Numbered from the stretch's first letter, positions 7,934 to 17,506 are shown. The stretch is 64,000 nt of DNA from Fibrella aquatilis (GCF_017353255.1 NZ_JAFMYU010000006.1:248001-312000); one strand, 5' to 3'. The notes: generated by a model from the letters alone, not told the origin. Numbers and translations are program-made.

Positions 7934-9943
7934 ATGCTTCTGCGCTTTCTGCTCACGCTGCTAATCAGCACTACGGTTCTGCTCCCCGCACTCGCCCAAT
8001 CCCCCACCGATTCGGCGTTTGTACGGGCTAACTATGTCAAGCTGGACCGGCAGATCACTATGCGCGACGGCGTGAAGCTCTATACGCTGATTTACGTGCC
8101 AAAAGACGCGGCGACTACGAAGCCCTACCCGTTTCTGATGCAGCGTACACCCTATTCTGCAGGGCCGTATGGCGAAACAACGTACCCTAAACGCGGCCCT
8201 GGACCGTCGGCAGAACTGTCGCGGGAGAAGTACATCTTCGTGTATCAGGACGTGCGGGGGCGGTATATGAGCGAAGGCAATTTCGAGGAGATGACGCCCC
8301 ACATTAGCGGTATTATCAGATCAGACAAGGGGTTGTCTAAGAAGGAGTTGAGAAAAAAATATGCTCGACGTAACACATGGAATGAACCAACGGATTCGTC
8401 CAAAACATCAGGCTGGATAAGAAACCTCAGCCCCGTTGGTCCTATCGACGAAAGCACCGATACCTACGATACGGTAGAATGGCTACTGAAAAACGTGCCG
8501 AATAACAATGGGCGCGTGGGCATCACGGGCATCTCCTACCCCGGTTTCTACGCCTCGGCGGCACTGCCCAACGCCCACCCGGCCATCAAAGCAGTCTCGC
8601 CACAAGCCCCCGTTACGGATGAGTTTGCGGGCGACGATGCCCGGCACAACGGCGCATTTTTCCTGCTCGACAACTTCTCATTTATGAACGAGTTCGACGC
8701 GCCGCGCAAAGGCCCCGTGGCCGATTACCCAGAACTGTTTGCCTTCAATCCGGCCGACGTGTATGCCTTCTTTTTAAAGCTCGGTCCCGTCAAAAACGCC
8801 AACGGCCCAGCCTATTACAACCAGCAAAGCAAAATCTGGAACGAGTACCTGACCCACGAGACCTATGATGCCTATTGGCAGGCTCGCAACATTCGGCCAC
8901 ACCTGAACATGGTAAGGCCCGGCAGCACACCACCAGCCACACTGGTAGTGGGTGGCTGGTATGACGCCGAAGACCTGTTTGGTGCCTTGAACACCTACGT
9001 CACGCTGGAACAACGGGCAGGCAACCAGAATCAGCTGGTGATGGGGCCGTGGACGCACGGAGGCTGGGCCAGGGGCGATTTCAGCCGGTTCGGCGATTTT
9101 GAGTTTGGTCAGAACACCGCCAAAACCTTCCGTGATTCGGTAGAAACGCCGTTTTTCAATTTCTATCTGAAAGACAAAGGCACCTACTCCCCCACCGAAG
9201 CCCGCGTGTTCGATACGGGCACGAACCAATGGCGCACCTTTGCCCAGTGGCCGCCACAAAACACTACCGAACAGCCACTATATTTGGGCTCCAACAGTGG
9301 GCTAAGCACTTCAGAATCAACCACACCCGCTCGCTTCGAGTACGTCAGCGACCCTACCAAACCCGTACCCTACACCGATGGCATCTGGCCGCGTCGTAAC
9401 AATGCCTACATGATTGAGGATCAGCGATTTGCCGCCCGCCGCCCCGATGTACTGGTGTTCCAAACCGAACCCCTCACGGCGGATATAACCCTGGCCGGAC
9501 CCATCTCAGTAGACCTGCGCGTAGCACTCAGCAGCACCGATGCCGACTTCATCGTGAAGCTCATCGACGTGCTCCCCGATACAGCAGCTAACCCGAAACC
9601 GGTGGCCGGGGCGAAACCTGTGACCATGGCGGGTTATCAGCGCCTGGTGCGGGCTGACATACTACGGGGAAAATTCAGGAATTCATTTGAACGGCCGGAG
9701 GCGTTTGTACCGGGGCAGCCTACGCCGGTGGCGTTTATGCTAAATGATGCGTTGCACACGTTTCGCAAAGGACACCGACTCATGATTCAGGTTCAATCGT
9801 CGTGGTTTCCGTTGGTAGATCGCAACCCGCAGACGTTCGTAAACATCAGTCAGGCGGGCGAAGCAGATTTTAAAAAAGCTACCATCACACTACTATCCGA
9901 ACCGGGTAATGCATCAGTAATTCGGCTGCCATTGCTTCGGTAA
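7934..9943 (+). CDS. Secreted CocE/NonD family alpha/beta hydrolase (X-Pro dipeptidyl-peptidase-like)
   Basis: 669 residues with a signal peptide (1-21). DGVKLYTLIYVPKD and QDVRGRYMSEG are S15/CocE signatures. The nucleophile is Ser201 in GISYPGF; the acid is likely Asp344 in GGWYDAED and the base His375 in WTHGGW. A C-terminal jelly-roll domain follows (about 470-669). The family cleaves acyl esters or amides and peptides, here in the periplasm. An atypical Lys/Arg-rich, AT-richer stretch at residues about 127-172 (8311-8450) lies between the MTPH motif and DESTDTYDT, where relatives usually have a shorter loop. Monocistronic, with a promoter-like box just upstream. Confidence 0.88.
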   Translation: MLLRFLLTLLISTTVLLPALAQSPTDSAFVRANYVKLDRQITMRDGVKLYTLIYVPKDAATTKPYPFLMQRTPYSAGPYGETTYPKRGPGPSAELSREKYIFVYQDVRGRYMSEGNFEEMTPHISGIIRSDKGLSKKELRKKYARRNTWNEPTDSSKTSGWIRNLSPVGPIDESTDTYDTVEWLLKNVPNNNGRVGITGISYPGFYASAALPNAHPAIKAVSPQAPVTDEFAGDDARHNGAFFLLDNFSFMNEFDAPRKGPVADYPELFAFNPADVYAFFLKLGPVKNANGPAYYNQQSKIWNEYLTHETYDAYWQARNIRPHLNMVRPGSTPPATLVVGGWYDAEDLFGALNTYVTLEQRAGNQNQLVMGPWTHGGWARGDFSRFGDFEFGQNTAKTFRDSVETPFFNFYLKDKGTYSPTEARVFDTGTNQWRTFAQWPPQNTTEQPLYLGSNSGLSTSESTTPARFEYVSDPTKPVPYTDGIWPRRNNAYMIEDQRFAARRPDVLVFQTEPLTADITLAGPISVDLRVALSSTDADFIVKLIDVLPDTAANPKPVAGAKPVTMAGYQRLVRADILRGKFRNSFERPEAFVPGQPTPVAFMLNDALHTFRKGHRLMIQVQSSWFPLVDRNPQTFVNISQAGEADFKKATITLLSEPGNASVIRLPLLR

Positions 9944-9972
9944 CCACTCGCACCGACAGACAGGAAAAGCCT

Positions 9973-10395
9973 TTAGATATTGTTGGGATGCAGGCAAGTT
10001 TGCCAATAATCAATAATGCATTTAAGCTGCTTTTCAAGCCCCTCATAATCGGAGACTTTTTTAAAAAAGCCCTGCACCGTATAGTCATAGGCCTCTTGCA
10101 CTTGTTGCGCGTTGGCTGCCGTGGTTAAATAAACAAAAGGAATAGATTTTTCGCGGAGTCTTTTATCAGTGTTGATTTGTTTACGAAACTCAAGGCCATT
10201 CATGACCGGCATATTGATATCACAAATTATAATAAAGGGTTGTTCGTCTTCCTTTTGTAAATAATGAAGTGCATCCTGACCGTTGCCAAAGAATACTAAT
10301 TTATTAGGTAACTGACACGATTTCAGAGCAAGCCCAATCAGGTATTGATCATCCTCGTCGTCATCGACTAAAATAATCGGTCCCTTTAACGCCAT
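9973..10395 (-). CDS. Stand-alone response-regulator receiver protein
   Basis: 140 residues, a single CheY-like domain with no output domain. The acidic pocket is VDDDEDD (11-16), the phosphoacceptor is Asp59 in CDINMP, the Thr switch is in VYLTT and the conserved Lys is in GFFKK. It would relay phosphate from a kinase outside this window. Base composition is clearly more AT-rich than the neighbours, which suggests a different history (inference). It lies 23 bases downstream of lspA on the same strand and may be cotranscribed with it. Confidence 0.9.
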   Translation of the reverse strand: MALKGPIILVDDDEDDQYLIGLALKSCQLPNKLVFFGNGQDALHYLQKEDEQPFIIICDINMPVMNGLEFRKQINTDKRLREKSIPFVYLTTAANAQQVQEAYDYTVQGFFKKVSDYEGLEKQLKCIIDYWQTCLHPNNI

Positions 10396-10418
10396 CGAAT
10401 GCTTCTTTTTTAAGGTTT

Positions 10419-11195
10419 TTATTCGTCTTTAGTTGTCTTTTCTGTAGCAGCTACGGGCACCGAAATTGGTTTTGTTTCGGCCTCCTCAGATTTAGCTTCG
10501 GCATGCTCGGCAGCGGGCAGCGGGAGTGTTGGCTCATCAGCAGGCGCAGTGTGTGCTTCATCTACCACAACCCCGTCGGTGGGAGTTTTCTCATGAAACA
10601 ACTGCGCTTCCTGTTCAGCCTGCTGCTGGTAAAAACGGCGCTGGAAGAACAGAATAAGGCATACACCCACGAAAATGCAGGAGTCGGCGAAGTTGAAAAT
10701 GGGCATCGAGAAGTACTGCCCACCCCATATGGGTATCCAGCGGGGCAAAATGCCTTCCCACAAATCGAAGAAGATAAAGTCGATCACCTGCCCGTGAAAC
10801 CAGCGCGTTGGCGCACCAAAAGGCGCATTATTCAGGTACACGCCATAAAACGTACTGTCGATCACGTTGCCGATGGCCCCGGCCAAAATAAGGGCCATGG
10901 CATAAAGCAATCCGTTGGGTGCATTTCGCTTAGCCAGGTATACCAGATACCAACCGATACCCACCATGGCAAACATCCTGAAAATGCTCAAAAACAGCTT
11001 ACCATATTGGTGTTGCAACTCCATCCCAAACGCCATGCCGGGGTTCAGCACATACTGAAATTTCAGCCAGTTGCCAATCACATTAATCGGCATATACAGA
11101 TGGGCTTGCATATACTGCAAAATCCACAGTTTAGAGGCCTGATCAATACCGATCAATAAGAGCGCAACGAGGAAAAAGCGAATGGGGTTTTTCAT
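10419..11195 (-). CDS. lspA: Lipoprotein signal peptidase (signal peptidase II) with charged C-terminal tail
   Basis: 258 residues. Transmembrane segments lie near 5-23, 67-88, 96-115 and 168-185. The catalytic aspartates of this aspartyl protease are Asp113 (GNVIDS) and Asp171 (FNFADS), and the Asn in VLNPGMAFG is present. It cleaves prolipoproteins at the lipobox Cys in the inner membrane and so serves the many lipoproteins in this window. A tail of about 65 Glu/Ala/Pro-rich residues after 192 is absent from the minimal family. The start at 11195 is 9 bases from a 38-bp palindrome that fills the gap to the proline dehydrogenase gene. Confidence 0.95.
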   Translation of the reverse strand: MKNPIRFFLVALLLIGIDQASKLWILQYMQAHLYMPINVIGNWLKFQYVLNPGMAFGMELQHQYGKLFLSIFRMFAMVGIGWYLVYLAKRNAPNGLLYAMALILAGAIGNVIDSTFYGVYLNNAPFGAPTRWFHGQVIDFIFFDLWEGILPRWIPIWGGQYFSMPIFNFADSCIFVGVCLILFFQRRFYQQQAEQEAQLFHEKTPTDGVVVDEAHTAPADEPTLPLPAAEHAEAKSEEAETKPISVPVAATEKTTKDE

Positions 11196-11203
11196 GAGAA
11201 AAA

Positions 11204-11310
11204 GTTTTCTGTTTACTGTTTTCTGTCTTCAGTTGGCTGACCGGTCCGCCGGTGCGGCTCCGATACACTTGCGTCAGCCAACTGAAGACAGAAAACAGTA
11301 AACAGAAAAC
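11204..11310. repeat. Intergenic palindrome, 38-bp perfect stem with 7-base periodic arms
   Basis: Arms 11204-11241 and 11273-11310 are exact reverse complements. The arm reads GTTTTCT, GTTTACT, GTTTTCT, GTCTTCA, a 7-base rhythm. It runs from the base next to the proline dehydrogenase stop (11311-11313) to 8 bases before the lspA ATG, so it is the whole spacer between the two same-strand genes. Confidence 0.95.
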
Positions 11311-12555
11311 CTAGTGTTTACAGCCCTTGCGGCGTTCCAATTCACTCTTTACCAACGTGAATTCGCGGCTGCTTTGGCCAGCTATGGATTTATTTTCTTC
11401 GGCACGGCGAAACAAATAAGGCATCACCGCCTCAACCGGGCCGTAGGGCACGTACTTGGCTACATTATACCCGGCGTTGGCCAGGTTATACGATATGTTG
11501 TCACTCATGCCCAGCAACTGCGCAAAGTAGATATGGCGGTCGTTGGGAGCAATGCCCATCTGTTTCATATGGGCCATCGTATACTGGCAACTGTATTCAT
11601 TGTGCGTACCCAGACAAACAGATACCACGTCGCGGTTAGCCAGGCAGAAGTCAATGGCGCGGTTGAAATCACGGTCGGTGTCTTCTTTGGTGGCCTGAAT
11701 CGGGTCCTGATACTCGTCTTCGTGCGACCGCAGGCGTTCTTTTTCCAGATAAGCACCCCGCACCAGTTTCGCCCCCAGCAAATACCCCTTATCACGGGCC
11801 ACGTCGGTAGCTTTTGTCAGCTGGTCGTACATTTCCCAGCGGTACATCTGGTACGTGTTATACACAATACACTGCTCACGATTGTATCGCTCCATCATGG
11901 TATACGCGAGGCAATCGATGGTATCCTGTATCCAGCTTTCTTCGGCATCGATAAAGATGCGCACGTTGCGGTCGTGGGCGCGCTGGCAGAGGGTGTCTAC
12001 CCGGCTGCGTACCCGGTCGAAGGCAGCCTGCTGTTCGGTAGTCAGCACATCGCCGCGCTGCACAGCTTCAAGCAGGTCTGTTTCGGCCACGCCGGTAACT
12101 TTAAATACCGAGAAAGGGATGTCTTGTGATTCGCTGGCCCGTTCGATAGTGCGCAAAATTTCGAGCACCGTATTGTCGAAGCAGGCCTCATTTTCTTCAC
12201 CCTCAACCGAATAGTCGAGGATAGTACCCACCTGGGCAACGTGAAGCGAGTTGATGGTCTTCTCACAGTCTCGGATGGTTTCACCACCGCAGAACTGCTC
12301 GAAGATGGTATTCTTGATAAGGCTCTTGATAGGTAGCTGGAGTTTCAGGGCCAGTTTCATGAAAAAAGTCCCTACTTTTACCAACCAGCCCTTATTCATC
12401 AGCGCAAAAAGCCAGTACGTTTTCCGTAGTTTAAAATCGGACTGGGCAGAGAAGGCAATCGACGTGTCCTCGAAAGATACCGGTTTGGCTGTGTTGAGTG
12501 GAGCAGCAACCGGCTGGACGGGAGATGGCATAAGATGATTACTTCGGTTCGACAT
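11311..12555 (-). CDS. Proline dehydrogenase
   Basis: About 414 residues from ATG 12555 (MSNRSN...). An upstream Met at 12642 and a downstream one at 12531 are alternatives; family homology begins at VSFEDTSIAF. The protein is a PRODH (beta/alpha)8 flavoenzyme: LDYSVEGE, FKVTG, IFIDAEESW, VYNTYQMYRW, GAKLVRGAYLEKER and CLGTHNEYS are typical, with FAQLLGMSDNISY and PYLFRRAEEN near the end. It oxidises proline to pyrroline-5-carboxylate with FAD. Single-domain type, without the P5C dehydrogenase fusion of PutA. Cytoplasmic or membrane-associated. Confidence 0.95.
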   Translation of the reverse strand: MSNRSNHLMPSPVQPVAAPLNTAKPVSFEDTSIAFSAQSDFKLRKTYWLFALMNKGWLVKVGTFFMKLALKLQLPIKSLIKNTIFEQFCGGETIRDCEKTINSLHVAQVGTILDYSVEGEENEACFDNTVLEILRTIERASESQDIPFSVFKVTGVAETDLLEAVQRGDVLTTEQQAAFDRVRSRVDTLCQRAHDRNVRIFIDAEESWIQDTIDCLAYTMMERYNREQCIVYNTYQMYRWEMYDQLTKATDVARDKGYLLGAKLVRGAYLEKERLRSHEDEYQDPIQATKEDTDRDFNRAIDFCLANRDVVSVCLGTHNEYSCQYTMAHMKQMGIAPNDRHIYFAQLLGMSDNISYNLANAGYNVAKYVPYGPVEAVMPYLFRRAEENKSIAGQSSREFTLVKSELERRKGCKH

Positions 12556-12749
12556 AGTCCATGCGCCGTGTTTCGGTGCGTTAGCCATAAGGTCGTTAAT
12601 GGGCCAATGAAGCCAGCCCAAAGGTAAACGAAATTTAAGCACAAAAAGGTTTTACCATCACTCCCCTACGACTTCAACAGACTAATTATCGTACAAGATC
12701 AGTGTGAGAATCAGCCGCGTAGGTGGCTTATTCTCTTGCAAATATACCA

Positions 12750-12757
12750 TAAATTTG
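12750..12757 (+). promoter_or_regulatory. Candidate -7 promoter box for the DAHP synthase gene
   Basis: TAAATTTG fits TAnnTTTG, 58 bases before the ATG at 12816, in an otherwise gene-free gap. The -33 element is not clear. Confidence 0.35.
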
Positions 12758-12815
12758 TGGCCGCACTTCGTCCCCCGATCAGTAGTCTTTTTTCAACCAG
12801 AATACGCATAACCTC

Positions 12816-13916
12816 ATGAAACCTGATTTAACCGTAGCTCCGCTCAACTCGTGGATAGAGACAAACGGTAAGCCCCTGATCATTGCTGGCCCGTGCAGCG
12901 CCGAAACCGAAGAACAACTGTGCGAAACCGCCCGCCAACTAGCTGCGCTGGGGTCAGTACACGCCATTCGGGCGGGCGTATGGAAACCCCGCACCCGCCC
13001 TGGCTCATTTGAGGGCATGGGCGAGGCCGCACTGCCCTGGATTCAGAAGGCCAAAGCTGAAACAGGCCTGCCTTTTGCCGTGGAAGTAGCCACCCCCCAA
13101 CACATTGAACTGGCCCTGAAATATGGCGTCGATATACTCTGGGTAGGTGCCCGCACTACAGTAAACCCGTTTAATGTACAGGAAATTGCCGACGCCCTAA
13201 AAGGTGTTGACGTGCCCGTGCTGATCAAAAACCCCGTCAACCCCGACCTTGCCCTGTGGGTAGGTGCGTTTGAGCGGATTGCTGGCGCGGGCATCACCAA
13301 ACTGGGCGCTATTCACCGGGGGTTCTCTACAGGCGAAGCCAGCAAATACCGCAACATTCCGATGTGGCAAATGGCGATTGAACTCCGCACGATGTTCCCC
13401 CAGCTACCCATCATCGGCGACCCCAGCCACATGGCGGGCAAGCGGGCTTACCTGAACGAACTGGCCCAGATGGCCATGGACCTCAACTACGACGGCCTGA
13501 TCGTGGAGTCGCACATTGACCCCGACAAAGCCTGGAGCGATGCGGCGCAGCAACTAACCCCAGCGGCCTTCGGCGAAATGCTGGACCACCTGCAAATTCG
13601 CCAGCTTGAATCGCCCGACCGGGAGTTTCAGGGAGCCATGGAGCAGATTCGGGTGAAGATCGACAGCGTAGACCGGCAGTTGGTCGAGATGCTCGCCGCC
13701 CGGATGTCGCTGGTGGAAAAAATGGCTGAATACAAGCGAGACAACAACGTGTCGATGTTTCAGCCCGACCGCTGGAAGGAGATTCTCCAGACTCGTAAAC
13801 AGTTGGGCGAAAAGCTGAATCTCTACCCCGAACTGGTGGAAGAGATCTACAAAATCATCCACATGGAGTCCATCCGTAAGCAAACGGAAGTGATGAACAG
13901 CGCGCCGGTGGTATAG
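12816..13916 (+). CDS. Bifunctional DAHP synthase / chorismate mutase (type II)
   Basis: 366 residues. Residues about 1-260 form a DAHP/KDO8P synthase barrel: IAGPCSAE, AGVWKPRTRPGSFEG, VEVATPQH, LWVGARTTVNPF, LIKNPVNPD, a GAIHRGFS motif and DPSHMAGKR. Residues about 275-360 are an AroQ chorismate mutase helix bundle (IRVKIDSVDRQLVEMLAARMSLVEKMAEYKR). This fusion is common in Bacteroidota and couples the first shikimate step to the step committing chorismate to Phe/Tyr, probably with prephenate feedback (known for homologues). The stop codon TAG overlaps the first bases of a 43-bp palindrome. Confidence 0.95.
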   Translation: MKPDLTVAPLNSWIETNGKPLIIAGPCSAETEEQLCETARQLAALGSVHAIRAGVWKPRTRPGSFEGMGEAALPWIQKAKAETGLPFAVEVATPQHIELALKYGVDILWVGARTTVNPFNVQEIADALKGVDVPVLIKNPVNPDLALWVGAFERIAGAGITKLGAIHRGFSTGEASKYRNIPMWQMAIELRTMFPQLPIIGDPSHMAGKRAYLNELAQMAMDLNYDGLIVESHIDPDKAWSDAAQQLTPAAFGEMLDHLQIRQLESPDREFQGAMEQIRVKIDSVDRQLVEMLAARMSLVEKMAEYKRDNNVSMFQPDRWKEILQTRKQLGEKLNLYPELVEEIYKIIHMESIRKQTEVMNSAPVV

Positions 13917-14024
13917 TGAAAGAGTGAATGGCGAAAGAGTGAAAGAGCGAAGGGCTTGCACGAGAGAGATATCTCCTGCGTAAGCCCTTCGCTCTTTCAC
14001 TCTTTCGCCATTCACTCTTTCACT
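13915..14024. repeat. Intergenic palindrome, 43-bp perfect stem with GTGAAAGA words
   Basis: Arms 13915-13957 and 13982-14024 are exact reverse complements. The arm repeats GTGAAAGA, GTGAATG, GCGAAAGA, GTGAAAGA, GCGAAGGG. It begins inside the stop codon of the DAHP synthase gene and ends on the first base of the stop codon of the convergent DUF4249 gene, so it is exactly the intergenic gap. A bidirectional terminator role is plausible. Confidence 0.95.
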
Positions 14025-14953
14025 CACCTCACCTTCACCGTCAGGCTTGCCTGATTGAAGGCACCGAAGCAGCCGAGGCCATTCTGGATGTTGGAGGGGA
14101 GCAGGACGGGTTCGGCGAAGGGATTATCATTGGCCGTTTGCTGCCGGTCTATGGCGTCGTGGTAACGGTAGTAGTTTTCATCAACACTATTTAGCGTCAT
14201 AACAACGCGCAGTTGAACAAGGCCACTGTTCGAGCTACCATTGTAGTTGGCATAGTCTGCCTTTGGCGATATAAATTGCTCGCCATCAATGCCTTTGTCT
14301 GAAAACAGGCTAGAATTCTGAAAGTAGATCGTCTCCGTGTTCGTAATCACCGTGTCGCGGGGCGGCTTGGCGTTGTAGATCGGTTGCTTTTGCGTTCTGA
14401 ATGCCTGCCCGACTACCTTGTAATAGTTGGCCTGTCCGGCGGGGTCCTGCCAGCGTAGCCGCGAAATGTACCTCATCTGGTTCTGCCCATACTGATTTTC
14501 ATAGATTGAATCGAGCTGAATGCTACTGGGTGCTACAGGCACGGGTACGGTGCAACTGGCCTTGATGGACGGGTAATCATAGGGGGTCGATACCGTCAGC
14601 GTATACGTACGCCCGGCCACGATAGGCAGGCTGCTGATGGGGGCGCGGTAGAGTTCATCTTTCGCGCTATAGACCAGCCGCACCGTGCGCGCCCCGTCGG
14701 CCAGGTCTACAGTGGCCAGAGCAAATGGACGACGGTATTGGTAGCCATTGTAAACAGGCCGCTGGCCAATTACCGCTTTGGGCAGTTCTACTGACACCGC
14801 CAACACGGTATCCTGCGGCGATATATAGCTATGCACCACCAGTTTGGCCGTACCCGTGGGTATATTATCGGGGTTGACGTCCTGCACCAGGCTGCCACAG
14901 CCGAACATACTGACTGCGAGGCCAGTAAGTATAAAGAACGTGATTGGTTTCAT
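14024..14953 (-). CDS. DUF4249 lipoprotein (pair 1)
   Basis: 309 residues. A lipobox (VSMFGC, Cys19) makes it a lipoprotein, probably at the outer membrane. KLVVHSYISPQDT, the TYTLTVSTP strand and the closing NGLGCFGAFN motif define the DUF4249 family, whose members accompany TonB receptors in Bacteroidota. Its start overlaps the receptor stop by one base (TGATG), so translation is coupled. By analogy with SusD it may cap or load the receptor (inference). It is the most divergent of the three DUF4249 copies here. Confidence 0.88.
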   Translation of the reverse strand: MKPITFFILTGLAVSMFGCGSLVQDVNPDNIPTGTAKLVVHSYISPQDTVLAVSVELPKAVIGQRPVYNGYQYRRPFALATVDLADGARTVRLVYSAKDELYRAPISSLPIVAGRTYTLTVSTPYDYPSIKASCTVPVPVAPSSIQLDSIYENQYGQNQMRYISRLRWQDPAGQANYYKVVGQAFRTQKQPIYNAKPPRDTVITNTETIYFQNSSLFSDKGIDGEQFISPKADYANYNGSSNSGLVQLRVVMTLNSVDENYYRYHDAIDRQQTANDNPFAEPVLLPSNIQNGLGCFGAFNQASLTVKVR

Positions 14954-17439
14954 CAGAATTTGAAGTTGTAGCTGACAGATGGCACAATGGGAAACACCGA
15001 ATACCGCTTCAACGATGTACGTTCGGTAGCCCCCGAACCGTTCACGCCTGGTTGGGCGGTTGTGTTGAGTTGGTAGAAATAAGGGTTGCGGCGGTTGTAG
15101 GCGTTATAGGCGCTGAACTCCCAGGTACGCTCGTGGCGCTTCATCTTTTTGTGAAACTGAAGGCTCACGTCAAACCGATGGTACGGCTCGGCGCGGAAAC
15201 TGTTTTTCTCGCCGTATTCATTCACCTGCCGGGGGTAGCTAAACAGTTGCTGCACCAGTGGCGGGGTGTAGCCGCCGCCGCCGTAATAATTGCTCGCACT
15301 GCCCTGCTCATAGGCGTTGAACGTGGCCACGGGCAGCGTGAGAGCCTGCCCCGTGCCATAGACCCAGGTACCCGACAGTGTTACGCGTGGGCTAAGTTCG
15401 TAGATACCCACCACCGAAATGTCGTGCCGACGGTCGTAACGGGGGAAAAAGGGTTGGCCATTGTTGAGATCGGCAAACTGCCACTGCGTCCAGGAGAGCG
15501 TATAACCCACCCAACCACTGAGCCGACCTACTTTTTTTTGCAGCAATACCTCGGCCCCATAACTCCAGCCTTTACCCGCCGTGACGTTGTCTTCCCATCG
15601 CACCTTTCGGGCCGATGTGGGGTCGTCGATCAGCAGAAAACTGGCACCGTCCTTGTAGTTAATGATGTTGTTCATTCGCTTGTAGTAGCCTTCTACCGTT
15701 AGCGCAAGGCCGTTGGTGAAGCTGCTGCCACCCGTAAAATCTTTGGCCACACCCACCGCCACCTGCTGCGACTGCTGAGGCTTCACCAGATCGGTAGTAG
15801 GTACCCAGAGGTCGGTGGGCAGACCAATGCCGGTGTTGCTGAGTAGGTGGACGTACTGATTCATAAGCGCATACGAAGCCTTCACCGACAGGTCGGGGCG
15901 AATCATATAGGCCACAGACAAACGCGGTTCGGGGCGGAAATACGTCTCACCGCTACCCGTGAAGGCGCTAAGGCGCAGGCCTCCGTTAATGCGCCAGTGT
16001 ACATCGGGCTTCCAGGTGTCTTCGGCGTAAATACCCGACTCTACCACGTCTATTTTGTCGACTTCGGCCCGGTTTTCATTCACGTTCGTATTTTTCACGA
16101 CAACGGCGCTGGGCGTAAACCGGTGCGACGTGGCCTGCACCCCCACCCGTAGCGAATGCTGGGGATTGGGGTAAATATCCAGGTCATATTTCAGGCCCAG
16201 GTCCCGGATACCAGAGGTGTAGCGCAGGTCGAACTGATCGGTCTTGCCGTCGTAGGTATCACTGTTTGTGGCCGAGATCGAGAAGTCATAGTTGCTGAAA
16301 ATCAGCGAGGCATTGCCAAAGATTTTGTTGGAGAAAAGGTGATTCCAGCGGAGGGTGCCCGTGGCATTTCCCCAGCCCACGCCCACGTCGGTGCTGGTGG
16401 TGTTTTTGCCACCGTTGCTGGTCGATTTGTCGGCGGCGTAGAACCGGTCGCGGCCAAAATAGCCACTTAGATAGAGCTTATCATTTGGCCCCAGTTCGGT
16501 GTTTACTTTGGCATTGAGGTCGTAGAAATAATAACCCGCCGAGGTGTTGCCCTTACTTTCTGAGGCAATGAACGGCGCGGCCAGCAGGTCGAGGTAGGTG
16601 CGCCGCCCGGAGATCAGGAATGAGGTCGACCCCGGACCGGATTTTTTCTTGCTCAGCGGCCCCTCCAGGGTTAACCGGCTGGCTATAAGACCAATACCCC
16701 CTTCGCCGTGCAGTTTTTCCTTGTTGCCATCTTTCATATTGAGGTCAATCACTGAGGACAGCCGCCCACCAAAGCGCGCCGGGAAACCGCCCTTAGTCAG
16801 CTCCACGCTCTTGAGGGCGTCGCCGTTGAAGACCGAGAAAAAACCAAACAAGTGAGAGGCGTTGTAGACCACGGCATCGTCGAGCACAATCAGGTTCTGG
16901 TCGGGACCACCCCCGCGCACGTAGATGCCACTTTGGCCTTCCGAGCCTTTCTGCACGCCGGGCATGAGCTGGAGCACCTTCAGCACGTCCTTCTCGCCCA
17001 GCAGAGCCGGAATCTTTTTGATCTGCGAAATCGGAATGTCGATCTGGCTCATCTGCGGGCTATCGCTCACCTTCTCATCAGCCCGCGACGACCGCACCAC
17101 AACTTCGCTCAGCAGCTTACCCGCCTGAAGCGATACATTAACAACCTGCGTCTTTTGCCCCGAAAGAGATTGATTTTCAGGCGTATACCCTACCATCGAA
17201 TAGGTCAGCCGGATACTATCCTGTGCGGGCAGGGTGATCGAATAGAAGCCGTAGGTGTTGGTAGTGGTGCCGGTTGGCAGCCCGGTGCGGTAAACGTTGA
17301 CCCCAATCAGGGCCTCCTGCGAACCAGCTTCGCGGACGTAGCCGCTGATGGTGATGGTACCGGTGGGTGGTTTCGACTGACTAAAGGCCGCCGACAGACT
17401 AAGCCAGCTTATCAGGCCTAGTAGTACTAGTTTTTTCAT
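14953..17439 (-). CDS. TonB-dependent receptor with carboxypeptidase-like N-terminal domain (pair 1)
   Basis: 828 residues. The signal peptide is followed by a CarboxypepD_reg-like beta-sandwich (about 28-112; GYVREAGSQEALIGVNVY, NTYGFYSITLP). Next is the plug, with KKIPALLGEKDVLKVLQLMP, YVRGGGPDQNLIVLDD and GGFPARFGGRLSSV, then a 22-strand-type barrel ending SYNFKF. It imports an unknown ligand through the outer membrane using TonB energy. The plug region is almost identical in the two other receptors at 18624 and 22621. Translationally coupled to the DUF4249 gene that follows. The 5' gap carries a 47-bp palindrome rather than an obvious promoter. Confidence 0.93.
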   Translation of the reverse strand: MKKLVLLGLISWLSLSAAFSQSKPPTGTITISGYVREAGSQEALIGVNVYRTGLPTGTTTNTYGFYSITLPAQDSIRLTYSMVGYTPENQSLSGQKTQVVNVSLQAGKLLSEVVVRSSRADEKVSDSPQMSQIDIPISQIKKIPALLGEKDVLKVLQLMPGVQKGSEGQSGIYVRGGGPDQNLIVLDDAVVYNASHLFGFFSVFNGDALKSVELTKGGFPARFGGRLSSVIDLNMKDGNKEKLHGEGGIGLIASRLTLEGPLSKKKSGPGSTSFLISGRRTYLDLLAAPFIASESKGNTSAGYYFYDLNAKVNTELGPNDKLYLSGYFGRDRFYAADKSTSNGGKNTTSTDVGVGWGNATGTLRWNHLFSNKIFGNASLIFSNYDFSISATNSDTYDGKTDQFDLRYTSGIRDLGLKYDLDIYPNPQHSLRVGVQATSHRFTPSAVVVKNTNVNENRAEVDKIDVVESGIYAEDTWKPDVHWRINGGLRLSAFTGSGETYFRPEPRLSVAYMIRPDLSVKASYALMNQYVHLLSNTGIGLPTDLWVPTTDLVKPQQSQQVAVGVAKDFTGGSSFTNGLALTVEGYYKRMNNIINYKDGASFLLIDDPTSARKVRWEDNVTAGKGWSYGAEVLLQKKVGRLSGWVGYTLSWTQWQFADLNNGQPFFPRYDRRHDISVVGIYELSPRVTLSGTWVYGTGQALTLPVATFNAYEQGSASNYYGGGGYTPPLVQQLFSYPRQVNEYGEKNSFRAEPYHRFDVSLQFHKKMKRHERTWEFSAYNAYNRRNPYFYQLNTTAQPGVNGSGATERTSLKRYSVFPIVPSVSYNFKF

Positions 17440-17506
17440 AACTGCTCGTTTGCGTAAAGGAGCAAGTTATAACCGAAAAGGTTGGAAGAGTGAATGGTGA
17501 AAGAGT

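Noticed and set aside
9973-10395. Receiver protein as partner of the PUL kinase
   Set aside because: The kinase overlaps its own NarL-type regulator 45 kb away; no evidence links them.
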